6,605 nucleotides of DNA from Phototrophicales bacterium (GTDB lineage Bacteria; Chloroflexota; Anaerolineae; Aggregatilineales; Phototrophicaceae), in contig PGTJ01000140.1 of NCBI GenBank assembly GCA_002794515.1, forward strand, positions 1 through 6,605. Direction: 5' to 3'. The number at the start of each line of letters is the position of its first letter. The first letter of the stretch is position 1. The notes under the pieces are model-generated. The model was not told where the DNA came from, ran no database searches, and saw only the letters and a list, made by a program, of their open reading frames with translations. The translations under genes and the position numbers were made by a program. This document shows, piece by piece, positions 1 through 6,580 of this stretch.

Positions 1-2936
1 TAGAAGATACGCGCACCATGACCGAAGACGAAATTTTAGATTATAACGCCCGCCTGACCGAATATCGCCGTTTGGGGGATTTGCGTTATTACAAAGGCAC
101 GGAATATGCCAATATGGTCGAATCGCTGGCGCGTCGGCGTGCCGCAGAGGTCTTCGCCACCAACGGCTTGACGGCGAATGATTTGTATGTCAATGTGCAA
201 CCGCTATCGGGCGCGCCCGCCAACAGCGCGGTCTATACGGCGCTCATCAAACCGGGCGATGTCATCATGGGCATGGATTTGATCATGGGCGGGCATCTGA
301 CACATGGTAGTCCTGTCGCCCGCAGTGGCAAGCAATATACGGTGGTGAGTTATGGCATTAACCCCGAAACAGGCGACATCGATTATGACCAGATGATGCG
401 CCTCGCACTAGAACACAAGCCCAAAATCATCATCGGCGGATATAGTAGCTTCCCCTATCAAGCCGATTGGGGCAAATATCGTGCTGTTGCCGATGCGTGT
501 GGGGCATATCTCTTGGCAGATATTGCCCATGTGGCGGGGCTGGTCGCCGCGGGTGTGTATCCGAGTCCTGTGGGAATAGCCGATATTGTCACCTTCACCA
601 CCCATAAAACACTCGGCGGTCCGCGTGGGGCGATCATCATCACCCACCGCAAAGATTTATACGCCAAACTGGATAGAGGGGTATTCCCTGGCGAACAAGG
701 TGGACCGCACATGAACAGCATTGCGGCGTTGGCGGTGGCGCTCAAACTCGCCAAGACAGACCAATTCAAACAACTCCAAGCACAAACGGTGAGCAATGCC
801 TCGCGGTTTGCACAACGCCTTGAGGCGCGTGGCTTAACAATTGCTTATGGTGGCACCAATACCCATTTATTCAATGTGGATTTACGCACCATTGTCGGCG
901 CAGATGGCACAACCCTCAGTGGCGATATGGCGGCGCGTATTTTGGATTTATGCGGTATCGTCCTCAACCGTCAGACCATCCCAGGCGATACCAGCGCCCT
1001 CAAACCCAACGGCATCCGCATCGGCACGCCGTGGATCACCCAACGTGGCTTTGGCTTTGCTGAAATTGATGAACTCGCCGACATCATCGCCGATGTGTTA
1101 CTCGCTTGTATCCCCTATAGCTACACAGGACGCAAAGGCGAAGAAGCACGCGCCAAATTGCCGTTTGATGTATTACAAGATGCCCGCACCCGTGTGAAAG
1201 ACTTGGCTGGACGGGTGGGTATCGATACCGATGCCGTGGCGGATGATTATCCACATTTTCATACCCTCGCACCGATGGATAAAGGAGAAAATTGGATGAG
1301 CCTGCGGATCATCGGCGAAAAAGCCACCGCTTTTTTAGATGTCGCCCTCAGCAGTGATGTCACTACCCTGACCGATGGCGCAAAACAACCGACCAGTGTT
1401 CATGCGCCCAATGGACAGCAATTGGCGCAAGGCATTCTAGCCCGTTTAGATGCCAATACATATGAGTTGCACCTCGAACGCAATGGCGAATATGTGGCGG
1501 GCTGGTTGCGCTCGCTATCTGATGGATTTGTGCTAATAGACACCCAAGACCCTTATGCCCGCATCCCAGGTCCTGTAGATGTGGTCGTCATGGGCAATGC
1601 TATCCCACAACCATTATCACCCGTTACACCCGCCCAAAAAGCCTTCTTCATCGGCATGAACAAGGGCGACTCATCATCAGCATTGCCCCGCTTTGAATGG
1701 ACAGATGTCGAGCCAGACCCACTACTCCGCACCAGTTTATACGAGACGCACAAGGCGATGGGCGCGAAGATGGTCGGATTTGCAGGATATGATATGCCCG
1801 TGTGGTATACATCGGTCAGCGATGAACATCTGGCAGTCCGTAACAGTGCGGGCATTTTTGATGTGACCCACATGGGTGTGTGGGATATTAAAGGCAAAGA
1901 TGCAGGGGCATTTTTAGATGCTATCACCACCAATGATGTGCATAGCCTTAAGGTCGGCACATCGCACTACACCTACTTGTTGGATGTGGATGGTGTGCCG
2001 TTGGATGACCTGATGATTTATCGATTGGCAGATGACCATTATTTGGTGGTGGTCAATGCCTCGAATAACGATAAAAATTGGGCATGGGTGAATGCCGTGC
2101 GCGAAGGCAGTGTGATGATAGACCCGCAAAATCCTGCGCGGATATTGGGTATGACCGATTTCGTCTTGCGTGATCTGCGCGTGGTATCTTCTGGCGATGA
2201 CCGCCGTGTCGATGTGGCATTACAAGGACCAAAGAGCAAAGATATGCTCATCGCGCTCGGTGGCTCAGATGCCGATATTGCCAAACTGAATAAATTGGCA
2301 TGGGCAGGTGTTATGCGTGGCACATTCGGCGGTTTTGACCTCATCATCTCGCGCACAGGGTATACAGGTGAACGGGTGGCATATGAATTATTCGTCCATC
2401 CCGCACAAGCACCCGCCTTATTCAAAGCATTGGTCGATCTAGGCGTGACTCCGTGTGGTCTCGCCGCTCGTGATAGCCTACGAACAGAAGCGGGATTACC
2501 CCTTTATGGACATGAATTGGCGGGACCATTGGAATTGAGCGCGGGCGATGCTGGTTTTGGCAGTTATGTCAAGTTATATAAGCCGTTTTTCATCGGCAAG
2601 TGGGCATACATCACCCGCGAAATTGCCCGTAGTGCAGTGGTGGTACGCTTCCGCTTAGATAACAAAGGGGTGCGTCCACCGCATCAGGGCGACCCGTTGG
2701 TGGATAAGAAAGGACGTGTGGTGGGCATCGTCACCAGTTGTAGCATCGATAGCGAAGGCTATCAGCTTGGACAGGCATATGTCAAATTAGAAGCGACAGC
2801 CGAAGGCACATCGTTAGGTGTCTTTGCGGGCGCAGAAAAACTGAAGCCCCAATCACTCGCCGATGTGAACTTGGGTAGCAAAGTGACCATCCCCGAACCT
2901 GTGACCATCATCAGTCGCTTCCCCAAGAAAAAATAG
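1..2936 (+). CDS. glyA-gcvT: Fused serine hydroxymethyltransferase / glycine cleavage T-protein (5' end outside window)
   Basis: This is a bifunctional one-carbon enzyme. GlyA interconverts serine + THF and glycine + methylene-THF. GcvT releases methylene-THF and ammonia from aminomethyl-lipoyl GcvH. Numbering is from the ATG at 18. The GlyA part (to about 402) shows RYYKG 23-27, GHLTHGSP 92-99, D168 and H171 in DIAHVAGLVAAG, the PLP lysine K197 in TTHKTLGGPRG, and R334 in GIRIGTPWITQRGF. The linker (about 403-569) resembles a decayed GcvT subdomain. The GcvT part (570-972) shows FAGYDMPVWY 588-597, DVTHMG 615-620, the folate-site pair D663-D664, SRTGYTGE 778-785 and ARDSLR 817-822. The frame is open to base 1, no Shine-Dalgarno precedes the ATG at 18, and the GlyA N-terminal 'LIASEN' region is missing, so the true start lies upstream. 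The segment before RYYKG is not the usual NKYAEGYPG, suggesting an insertion there. GcvH and GcvP are not in the window. Function is confident for both domains; active fusion is inferred. Confidence 0.93.
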   Translation, partial: EDTRTMTEDEILDYNARLTEYRRLGDLRYYKGTEYANMVESLARRRAAEVFATNGLTANDLYVNVQPLSGAPANSAVYTALIKPGDVIMGMDLIMGGHLTHGSPVARSGKQYTVVSYGINPETGDIDYDQMMRLALEHKPKIIIGGYSSFPYQADWGKYRAVADACGAYLLADIAHVAGLVAAGVYPSPVGIADIVTFTTHKTLGGPRGAIIITHRKDLYAKLDRGVFPGEQGGPHMNSIAALAVALKLAKTDQFKQLQAQTVSNASRFAQRLEARGLTIAYGGTNTHLFNVDLRTIVGADGTTLSGDMAARILDLCGIVLNRQTIPGDTSALKPNGIRIGTPWITQRGFGFAEIDELADIIADVLLACIPYSYTGRKGEEARAKLPFDVLQDARTRVKDLAGRVGIDTDAVADDYPHFHTLAPMDKGENWMSLRIIGEKATAFLDVALSSDVTTLTDGAKQPTSVHAPNGQQLAQGILARLDANTYELHLERNGEYVAGWLRSLSDGFVLIDTQDPYARIPGPVDVVVMGNAIPQPLSPVTPAQKAFFIGMNKGDSSSALPRFEWTDVEPDPLLRTSLYETHKAMGAKMVGFAGYDMPVWYTSVSDEHLAVRNSAGIFDVTHMGVWDIKGKDAGAFLDAITTNDVHSLKVGTSHYTYLLDVDGVPLDDLMIYRLADDHYLVVVNASNNDKNWAWVNAVREGSVMIDPQNPARILGMTDFVLRDLRVVSSGDDRRVDVALQGPKSKDMLIALGGSDADIAKLNKLAWAGVMRGTFGGFDLIISRTGYTGERVAYELFVHPAQAPALFKALVDLGVTPCGLAARDSLRTEAGLPLYGHELAGPLELSAGDAGFGSYVKLYKPFFIGKWAYITREIARSAVVVRFRLDNKGVRPPHQGDPLVDKKGRVVGIVTSCSIDSEGYQLGQAYVKLEATAEGTSLGVFAGAEKLKPQSLADVNLGSKVTIPEPVTIISRFPKKK
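1305..1484 (+). other. Degenerate GcvT-like subdomain inside the GlyA-GcvT linker
   Basis: Residues 430-489 of the fusion (numbered from the ATG at 18) align without gaps to residues 623-682 of the downstream GcvT domain, with about 17 of 60 identities. Shared positions include I-x-G-x-x-A-x-AFLD, DV-x-x-L-x-x-G, G-x-x-L and RL-x-x-x-x-Y. The catalytic-site Asp pair of GcvT (663-664) is Ala-Gln here (470-471). This was seen by eye. Common origin with the GcvT/YgfZ folate-binding fold is inferred. It may act as a structural spacer or scaffold between the two enzymes rather than as a catalyst. Confidence 0.6.
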
Positions 2937-2947
2937 CCGTTTTTCAG

Positions 2948-2980
2948 CAGGCGGGTGTAAGGTGCATCCGCCTGTTTTTT
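2948..2980 (+). terminator. Intrinsic terminator of the glyA-gcvT fusion
   Basis: A 10-bp GC-rich stem (2948-2957 with 2965-2974, one G-U pair) closes a 7-nt loop and is followed directly by six T residues (2975-2980). It begins 11 bases after the fusion's stop codon. It isolates the one-carbon gene from the LysM gene downstream. Confidence 0.9.
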
Positions 2981-3019
2981 GCAGATAATCCCCCAAGACA
3001 TCATTTTCAAATCATACCC

Positions 3020-3039
3020 CACAATGTTATATCGTTGTG
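3020..3039. repeat. Imperfect inverted repeat upstream of the LysM gene
   Basis: Two 7-bp arms (CACAATG at 3020-3026, CGTTGTG at 3033-3039) are complementary at six of seven positions around the 6-bp AT spacer TTATAT. There is no T-tract, so it is not a terminator. It could be a dimeric regulator site. It lies about 140 bp from the next start codon, and function is speculative. Confidence 0.3.
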
Positions 3040-3114
3040 AAGTCGTACTGGAAGCGTATCCATTTATCCACCACCCATCCACCATTTCTTCATCATTTCT
3101 CCACAAAATGGGCT

Positions 3115-3120
3115 TATAGT
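3115..3120 (+). promoter_or_regulatory. Possible -10 box for the LysM gene
   Basis: TATAGT matches the TATAAT consensus at five of six positions and lies 60 bp upstream of the start codon, in the gap after the preceding terminator. No good -35 hexamer sits 16-18 bp upstream; the region is pyrimidine-rich. A promoter is expected in this gap because of the terminator at 2948-2980, but the exact box is uncertain. Confidence 0.35.
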
Positions 3121-3141
3121 GAAATTATAGAGTTCAAATAA

Positions 3142-3155
3142 GACCAGATCGGGTC
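3142..3155. repeat. Near-palindrome in the LysM gene leader
   Basis: The 14-bp sequence GACCAGATCGGGTC is symmetric at all but one base pair (3146/3151). It lies just before the ribosome binding site at 3166-3172. It could be an operator or a small leader hairpin. It could also be chance. Confidence 0.3.
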
Positions 3156-3165
3156 ATGAAAAATC

Positions 3166-3172
3166 AGAGGAG
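3166..3172 (+). promoter_or_regulatory. Ribosome binding site of the LysM gene
   Basis: AGAGGAG lies 8 nt before the ATG at 3181. It fixes that ATG as the start rather than the out-of-frame ATG at 3156. Confidence 0.8.
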
Positions 3173-3180
3173 ACAATATT

Positions 3181-4104
3181 ATGAAGAAATGGATGATAGT
3201 TATCATCGGTATGCTCATCTTGTTGATGTGCAGTAGCATTGCATCGGCACAACGGGGCGGATTGCTCGCCATCACTTATCAACGGTTTGAGCGCGGGTAT
3301 ATGGTTTGGCGTGCAGATAATAGCCATATTTGGGTATTTGGAGACAACGGACAGGTGTTCAATTTTCCTGCCACTGTTTATCAACGATATGCAGAAAATC
3401 GCATCACCGCCCCATCAGGGTTGCGTGCGCCCATCATGGGATTTGGCAAAGTGTGGGGCAACACACAAGCGATACGCGATTTATTGGGGTATGCCACCAC
3501 GGAAGAGGCGAGTGCCAATGCCAATTATCAACAAATTGCCCCATCGAATGTGATTTTCTTGGCATTTGCCAATGTGACAATGCAAATCGACCCCGATGGT
3601 CGGTGGGTATCGAATGCCTTAAGCAATACTGCCCGCGTGACCAATTTCACCCTGAGCAGTTATACACCCCGTGCCAATGAACAACTGACTATCAATTGGT
3701 CGAGCGAAGGTGGCGATTTTGTGGTGCTAGAAGTCCATGAGACCAATTCTGGGCGCTTATTACAAGCAACAGCATTAAGCAATTCTGGCGCAACCACCAT
3801 CATCACACCCAACACGCCTTCAATCAGCATCACCATTTGGGTGGTCAAAAACGCACAAAATGCAACGGCGTATCCGCGCCTCGCGTATCAAGTTCAAAAT
3901 GTGCAGGTGAGCAATTCCACCGTCACCACCCCACCACCCACAGGTCAATGTACATTGGTCGGGAATGTATATACGGTACAACGGGGCGACACGCTCTCGC
4001 GCATCGCCCGCCGTTGTGGTGTGACACTAGATGCACTGGCGACAGCGAATGGCATCGTGAATCGCAATCGCATTTTCGTAGGTCAGCGCCTGATTATCCC
4101 CTAA
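3181..4104 (+). CDS. Secreted cell-wall-binding protein with C-terminal LysM domain
   Basis: This 307-residue exported protein has no catalytic domain that I recognise. Residues 1-23 are a Sec signal peptide: two lysines, a hydrophobic core, and likely cleavage at ASA|QRGG. Residues about 27-145 form a module with two motifs, QRFERGYMVWR (34-44) and GFGKVWGN (87-94) followed by LLGYAT (101-106), and aromatic-rich strands. I associate this pattern with Chloroflexota secreted proteins. Residues about 153-243 are beta-rich and Ig-like, starting VTNFTLSSYTP and containing LTINWSSEG. A Thr/Pro linker (248-254) leads to one LysM domain (about 262-306; YTVQRGDTLSRIA, then FVGQRLIIP), a fold known to bind GlcNAc-containing peptidoglycan. 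C257 and C279 bracket the first half of LysM and could form a disulfide. A strong RBS sets the start. The gene stands alone between two terminators, so it is likely a single transcription unit. Its role in wall attachment is inferred. Confidence 0.88.
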   Translation: MKKWMIVIIGMLILLMCSSIASAQRGGLLAITYQRFERGYMVWRADNSHIWVFGDNGQVFNFPATVYQRYAENRITAPSGLRAPIMGFGKVWGNTQAIRDLLGYATTEEASANANYQQIAPSNVIFLAFANVTMQIDPDGRWVSNALSNTARVTNFTLSSYTPRANEQLTINWSSEGGDFVVLEVHETNSGRLLQATALSNSGATTIITPNTPSISITIWVVKNAQNATAYPRLAYQVQNVQVSNSTVTTPPPTGQCTLVGNVYTVQRGDTLSRIARRCGVTLDALATANGIVNRNRIFVGQRLIIP

Positions 4105-4113
4105 AAACTAAAT

Positions 4114-4144
4114 GGAGCGACATCATCAGTCGCTCCTATTTTTT
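4114..4144 (+). terminator. Hairpin terminator between convergent genes
   Basis: A perfect 8-bp stem GGAGCGAC/GTCGCTCC (4114-4121 with 4129-4136) with a 7-nt loop is followed by TATTTTTT, ten bases after the LysM gene stop codon. Read on the minus strand, the same hairpin is followed by a weaker T-rich stretch (ATTTAGTTTTTA), so it may also stop transcripts of the protease gene coming from the right. Confidence 0.88.
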
Positions 4145-4172
4145 GATGTTTTGTGCATCTTCATAAAACTAT

Positions 4173-5381
4173 TCACGGATAATTCAATGTGAAGGGTAAG
4201 CGCTCAGACCACGCCACAAAGCCCATCCCATCCAGCCCAATTTGTGCCTCGATATATGCCTGATAACTGCCTCGCGGTTTGGGGGGAAATGCCCGATATG
4301 GCAACCAAAACCAATAATCATCCCATAAGGTGCTGGCATAACCGGGTGTTAGCAATTGCTGGATAGTCAACTGTCCGTTAGGGGCGCGGTTACGCGGATG
4401 TGCATTTTCGCCAGAAATAGGGGTGCCATCTTCCCAAAAAAAGAAAATGGCAATGCGTAATGGTTGACCGATCAACCCTGTGGCGGTGATGCGTGTGCTG
4501 ATTCGCATCCCTAAATCGGTTTGGTCGGGCAAACCGATGTTATGCGTCAGGCTTTGTAATGCCACGGTTAGCTCATTACCAATGGTCAAGGTGGGTGTGG
4601 CGAGCGGTGTGGGCAGAGCATCTTGTGGACGTAGTATGGGGGTGGGCGAATTTTCGGGGTTATTCACATATGCCAGATAGTCATCATATAACACCGATAT
4701 CGCCCGAAATGGGCGGATGCGCCCCAAGCGTGCGCCAGTCTGTGTTTCGGTTTGAACTAATGTGGGAATACCAACCAATTCACCACGACTATTCACAGCG
4801 ACTCCACCGCTATTACCCGGCGAAATTTCGGCATCGGTCTGATACCACACGGGCATCCGTTCCCCATTGACTGCGCCATTCTGGATTGTGGTTATCATGC
4901 CATCTACCAAGACCAGATAACCATCACCAATCGCTGGGTATCCGAACACATACACCCGTTCACCCAATGTCACATCGGGATACGTGGGGTCGAGATAAGG
5001 CAAATTCAGGTTACGCATATCAAGATACGCGCCTGTTTGGTCACGGTCTATTTGCAAAATGGCAAAATCTTCATTTGGGAAGCTGGCAACAACATTGGCG
5101 AGATATTTGAACACAGGCGGTTCTTCGATGGATTCTAAAAATAAGATGGCAATCTCTTGTGCGCCTTCAATCACATGTTGATTGGTGAATATCATGCCAG
5201 TGGCGGTGACGATTGTGCCAGAGCCACTGGTGCGAACACCATCTTTGGTGATGATAGCGATTTGCACCACACTATTGGCGATTCGCCGAATATCGTTCTG
5301 CGGCAATCCCCCACTTTGTGCAGATACCCTCATCGAAAATGTGCCAATTATCAATAAGAATATCGCCAAAACATGCTTCAT
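4173..5381 (-). CDS. Secreted HtrA-like (S1C) trypsin-fold serine protease without PDZ domain
   Basis: This 402-residue exported endopeptidase is predicted to act outside the membrane. Residues 1-21 are a signal peptide with likely cleavage at VSA|QSGG. Residues about 25-235 are a trypsin-fold domain of the HtrA/DegP type, with the triad H69 (FTNQHVIEG), D105 (PNEDFAILQID) and S191 (EISPGNSGGVAV). SGSGTIV (52-58) and GYPAIGDG (147-154) are also characteristic. A Pro/Thr-rich linker (245-264) follows. A C-terminal domain of about 135 residues replaces the PDZ domains of classical DegP; it is beta-rich and Ig-like and I cannot name it. All catalytic residues are present, so it is probably active. 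The start is supported by the signal peptide and by GAGGA 12 nt upstream, a rather long spacing. It lies 54 bp after the channel-like gene on the same strand, with its own TATAAT between them. Quality control of envelope proteins is an inference. Confidence 0.9.
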   Translation of the reverse strand: MKHVLAIFLLIIGTFSMRVSAQSGGLPQNDIRRIANSVVQIAIITKDGVRTSGSGTIVTATGMIFTNQHVIEGAQEIAILFLESIEEPPVFKYLANVVASFPNEDFAILQIDRDQTGAYLDMRNLNLPYLDPTYPDVTLGERVYVFGYPAIGDGYLVLVDGMITTIQNGAVNGERMPVWYQTDAEISPGNSGGVAVNSRGELVGIPTLVQTETQTGARLGRIRPFRAISVLYDDYLAYVNNPENSPTPILRPQDALPTPLATPTLTIGNELTVALQSLTHNIGLPDQTDLGMRISTRITATGLIGQPLRIAIFFFWEDGTPISGENAHPRNRAPNGQLTIQQLLTPGYASTLWDDYWFWLPYRAFPPKPRGSYQAYIEAQIGLDGMGFVAWSERLPFTLNYP

Positions 5382-5393
5382 AGCCCAATGCTA

Positions 5394-5398
5394 TCCTC
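5394..5398 (-). promoter_or_regulatory. Probable ribosome binding site of the protease gene
   Basis: GAGGA on the minus strand lies 12 nt upstream of the ATG at 5381-5379. This spacing is longer than usual. No closer purine-rich match fits better, and the signal peptide supports the start independently. Confidence 0.5.
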
Positions 5399-5423
5399 AA
5401 TCTGCCAATACACACTACCTTAT

Positions 5424-5429
5424 ATTATA
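5424..5429 (-). promoter_or_regulatory. Possible -10 box for the protease gene
   Basis: A perfect TATAAT on the minus strand sits in the 54-bp gap between the channel-like gene and the protease gene. No convincing -35 element is found 16-18 bp further upstream, where the 3' end of the channel-like gene lies. The protease may therefore be co-transcribed with the upstream gene, have its own promoter, or both. The local AT-richness makes a chance match possible. Confidence 0.4.
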
Positions 5430-5435
5430 TACGTG

Positions 5436-6524
5436 CTAATGTCCTTTATTCCGCGCTACAATGCTCAAAATGCGTTCATGACGGGCAAAAATCACGATGG
5501 TATCGCCCGCCTCGACAATTTTATCGTGGGCAGGTTGCACTTCTGTGATATTGCCGCGCACATGCAAGACAATATCCATATCTTCATTGCGTTGCAAATC
5601 GCCAACGGTGCGCCCACGCATGAACGAGCCTTGTTCGATGAGCAAGCGAATCAGGCTATATTCTACGCCTGCCACAGTCACTGTTTTGGTGATCTCAATG
5701 CCCAACGCCGCCCCTGCAAATACAGGCGCAGATAAATCAGATGAACTGAGGACGGCTTCAATATTAAAAAAGCCTTTGAGTTGCTTGGCGAATGCCTCAT
5801 CCCATATGCGCGAGACAATACGAATGGTGGGGTTCATATCGCGCACACGCATAATGGCTTGTAAATTGACATTATCATTGCCTGTACACGCGACAAAGGC
5901 TAAGGCATTATTCAGATTGGCTTTTTCGAGCGTACTGGCGATGCGTCCATCGGCAATGATGAGCGGAACGCGCAATTCGTGCAAAAAATCTTCGAGACCC
6001 GGATCTGGGTCATTATCTATCACCACCACATCATACCCCATACGGTCGAGTTCGGCGATGACCCGCACACCAACATGCCCCGCCCCAAATACAATCACAT
6101 GATTTTTCATTGTCGAAGCCAATGCTATCCTCCACGCATCCCGTCGTTCGGAACGGTTCAAAAATAAACGCACAAAATCGGATGCCCCACGCCCAACCAC
6201 ATAGACCAGCACCACAGGCATCAGATACCAAAAAAAGATGAGATGTGGTTCTCTGGGCAAGGTGAGCGGTGGCGATTCGAGAATCATCATCTGGAGCATG
6301 GCATAGGGACGGTCTATGATGGGCAAATTTTCATCTGGATAGGCGATGGCATGTAATTCGCCATAGATAAAACCGATAACACAGGTAAAAAACAAAAATA
6401 CCAGAATTGGATGATTAAACTCCCGCCATAGCGCCAGATAATCGCGCCAAGCGGCACGAAGATAACGTGCGAGATGTCGACGTTTATGGGCAGGGACAGC
6501 CAATTGCGAGCGCGGTGGGGGCAT
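5436..6524 (-). CDS. Two-TM RCK (TrkA-N/TrkA-C) channel-like protein lacking a K+ selectivity filter
   Basis: This 362-residue membrane protein has a basic N-terminal tail, TM1 (about 38-56) and TM2 (about 95-111) as in two-helix potassium channels. An RCK module follows. It has a TrkA-N Rossmann domain (about 140-265) with GAGHVG (147-152) and VVVID ending in D170, which suggests NAD(H) binding, and a TrkA-C domain (about 280-360; FMRGRTVGDL 301-310, EAGDTIVIF 338-346). In a normal channel the TM1-TM2 loop carries TVGYGD; here (about 72-94) it reads MILESPPLTLPRE instead. It may be a non-selective channel, a regulatory subunit or an NAD-sensing membrane protein. The frame stays open to base 6605, but the ATG at 6524 is preferred: AGGAAA lies 4 nt upstream, the preceding in-frame sequence is AT-rich and unlike a conserved domain, and a promoter-like pair sits there. 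It is followed by the protease gene on the same strand. Confidence 0.87.
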   Translation of the reverse strand: MPPPRSQLAVPAHKRRHLARYLRAAWRDYLALWREFNHPILVFLFFTCVIGFIYGELHAIAYPDENLPIIDRPYAMLQMMILESPPLTLPREPHLIFFWYLMPVVLVYVVGRGASDFVRLFLNRSERRDAWRIALASTMKNHVIVFGAGHVGVRVIAELDRMGYDVVVIDNDPDPGLEDFLHELRVPLIIADGRIASTLEKANLNNALAFVACTGNDNVNLQAIMRVRDMNPTIRIVSRIWDEAFAKQLKGFFNIEAVLSSSDLSAPVFAGAALGIEITKTVTVAGVEYSLIRLLIEQGSFMRGRTVGDLQRNEDMDIVLHVRGNITEVQPAHDKIVEAGDTIVIFARHERILSIVARNKGH

Positions 6525-6528
6525 GACA

Positions 6529-6534
6529 TTTCCT
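6529..6534 (-). promoter_or_regulatory. Ribosome binding site deciding the channel-like gene start
   Basis: AGGAAA on the minus strand is 4 nt from the ATG at 6524 (6 nt if counted from AGGA). It supports this ATG over the in-frame TTG at the window edge, 81 bases upstream. Confidence 0.65.
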
Positions 6535-6551
6535 AAACAATCAGAATATGG

Positions 6552-6580
6552 ATAAAATAACACATCACCACTTATATCAA
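6552..6580 (-). promoter_or_regulatory. Candidate sigma-70-type promoter of the channel-like gene
   Basis: On the minus strand, TTGATA (6580-6575, five of six to TTGACA) is followed after exactly 17 bp by TTTTAT (6557-6552, four of six to TATAAT). The predicted start of transcription would be about 20 nt before the ATG. The region is much richer in A+T than the genes on either side. The assignment is by eye only. Confidence 0.45.
6556..6566. repeat. Direct repeat copy 1 in channel-like gene promoter
   Basis: AATAACACATC (minus-strand reading GATGTGTTATT) is identical to the copy at 6579-6589. The start-to-start distance is 23 bp, close to two helical turns, so both copies face roughly the same side of the DNA. 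This copy overlaps the start of the candidate -10 box. Confidence 0.6.

Noticed and set aside
18..20. ATG at 18 as the true start of the GlyA-GcvT fusion
   Set aside because: The frame is open to the window edge, there is no Shine-Dalgarno, and the conserved GlyA N-terminal region would be missing.
458..796. Long antisense frames inside the fusion gene (and similar ones at 1553-1960 and 2039-2425)
   Set aside because: They lie wholly opposite a confidently assigned gene and show no recognisable domain. They are best explained as shadows of the coding frame.
3060..3104. Pyrimidine-rich stretch with repeated CCACC/CATC units as a repeat array
   Set aside because: The units are short and irregular, with no fixed period. 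It is not a CRISPR or a defined tandem repeat.
3156..3236. Small upstream ORF (ATG at 3156) overlapping the start of the LysM gene
   Set aside because: It has no ribosome binding site, a different frame, about 26 codons and no recognisable leader-peptide pattern.
3181..3250. Lipoprotein signal (Cys in LLMC) in the LysM protein
   Set aside because: The residue before Cys is Met, which does not fit a lipobox, and a good signal peptidase I site (ASA|Q) follows.
5497..6102. 201-codon plus-strand frame opposite the channel-like gene
   Set aside because: It is antisense to well-conserved RCK domain sequence. Its translation is low-complexity, rich in Ser/Thr/Arg, and has no motif.
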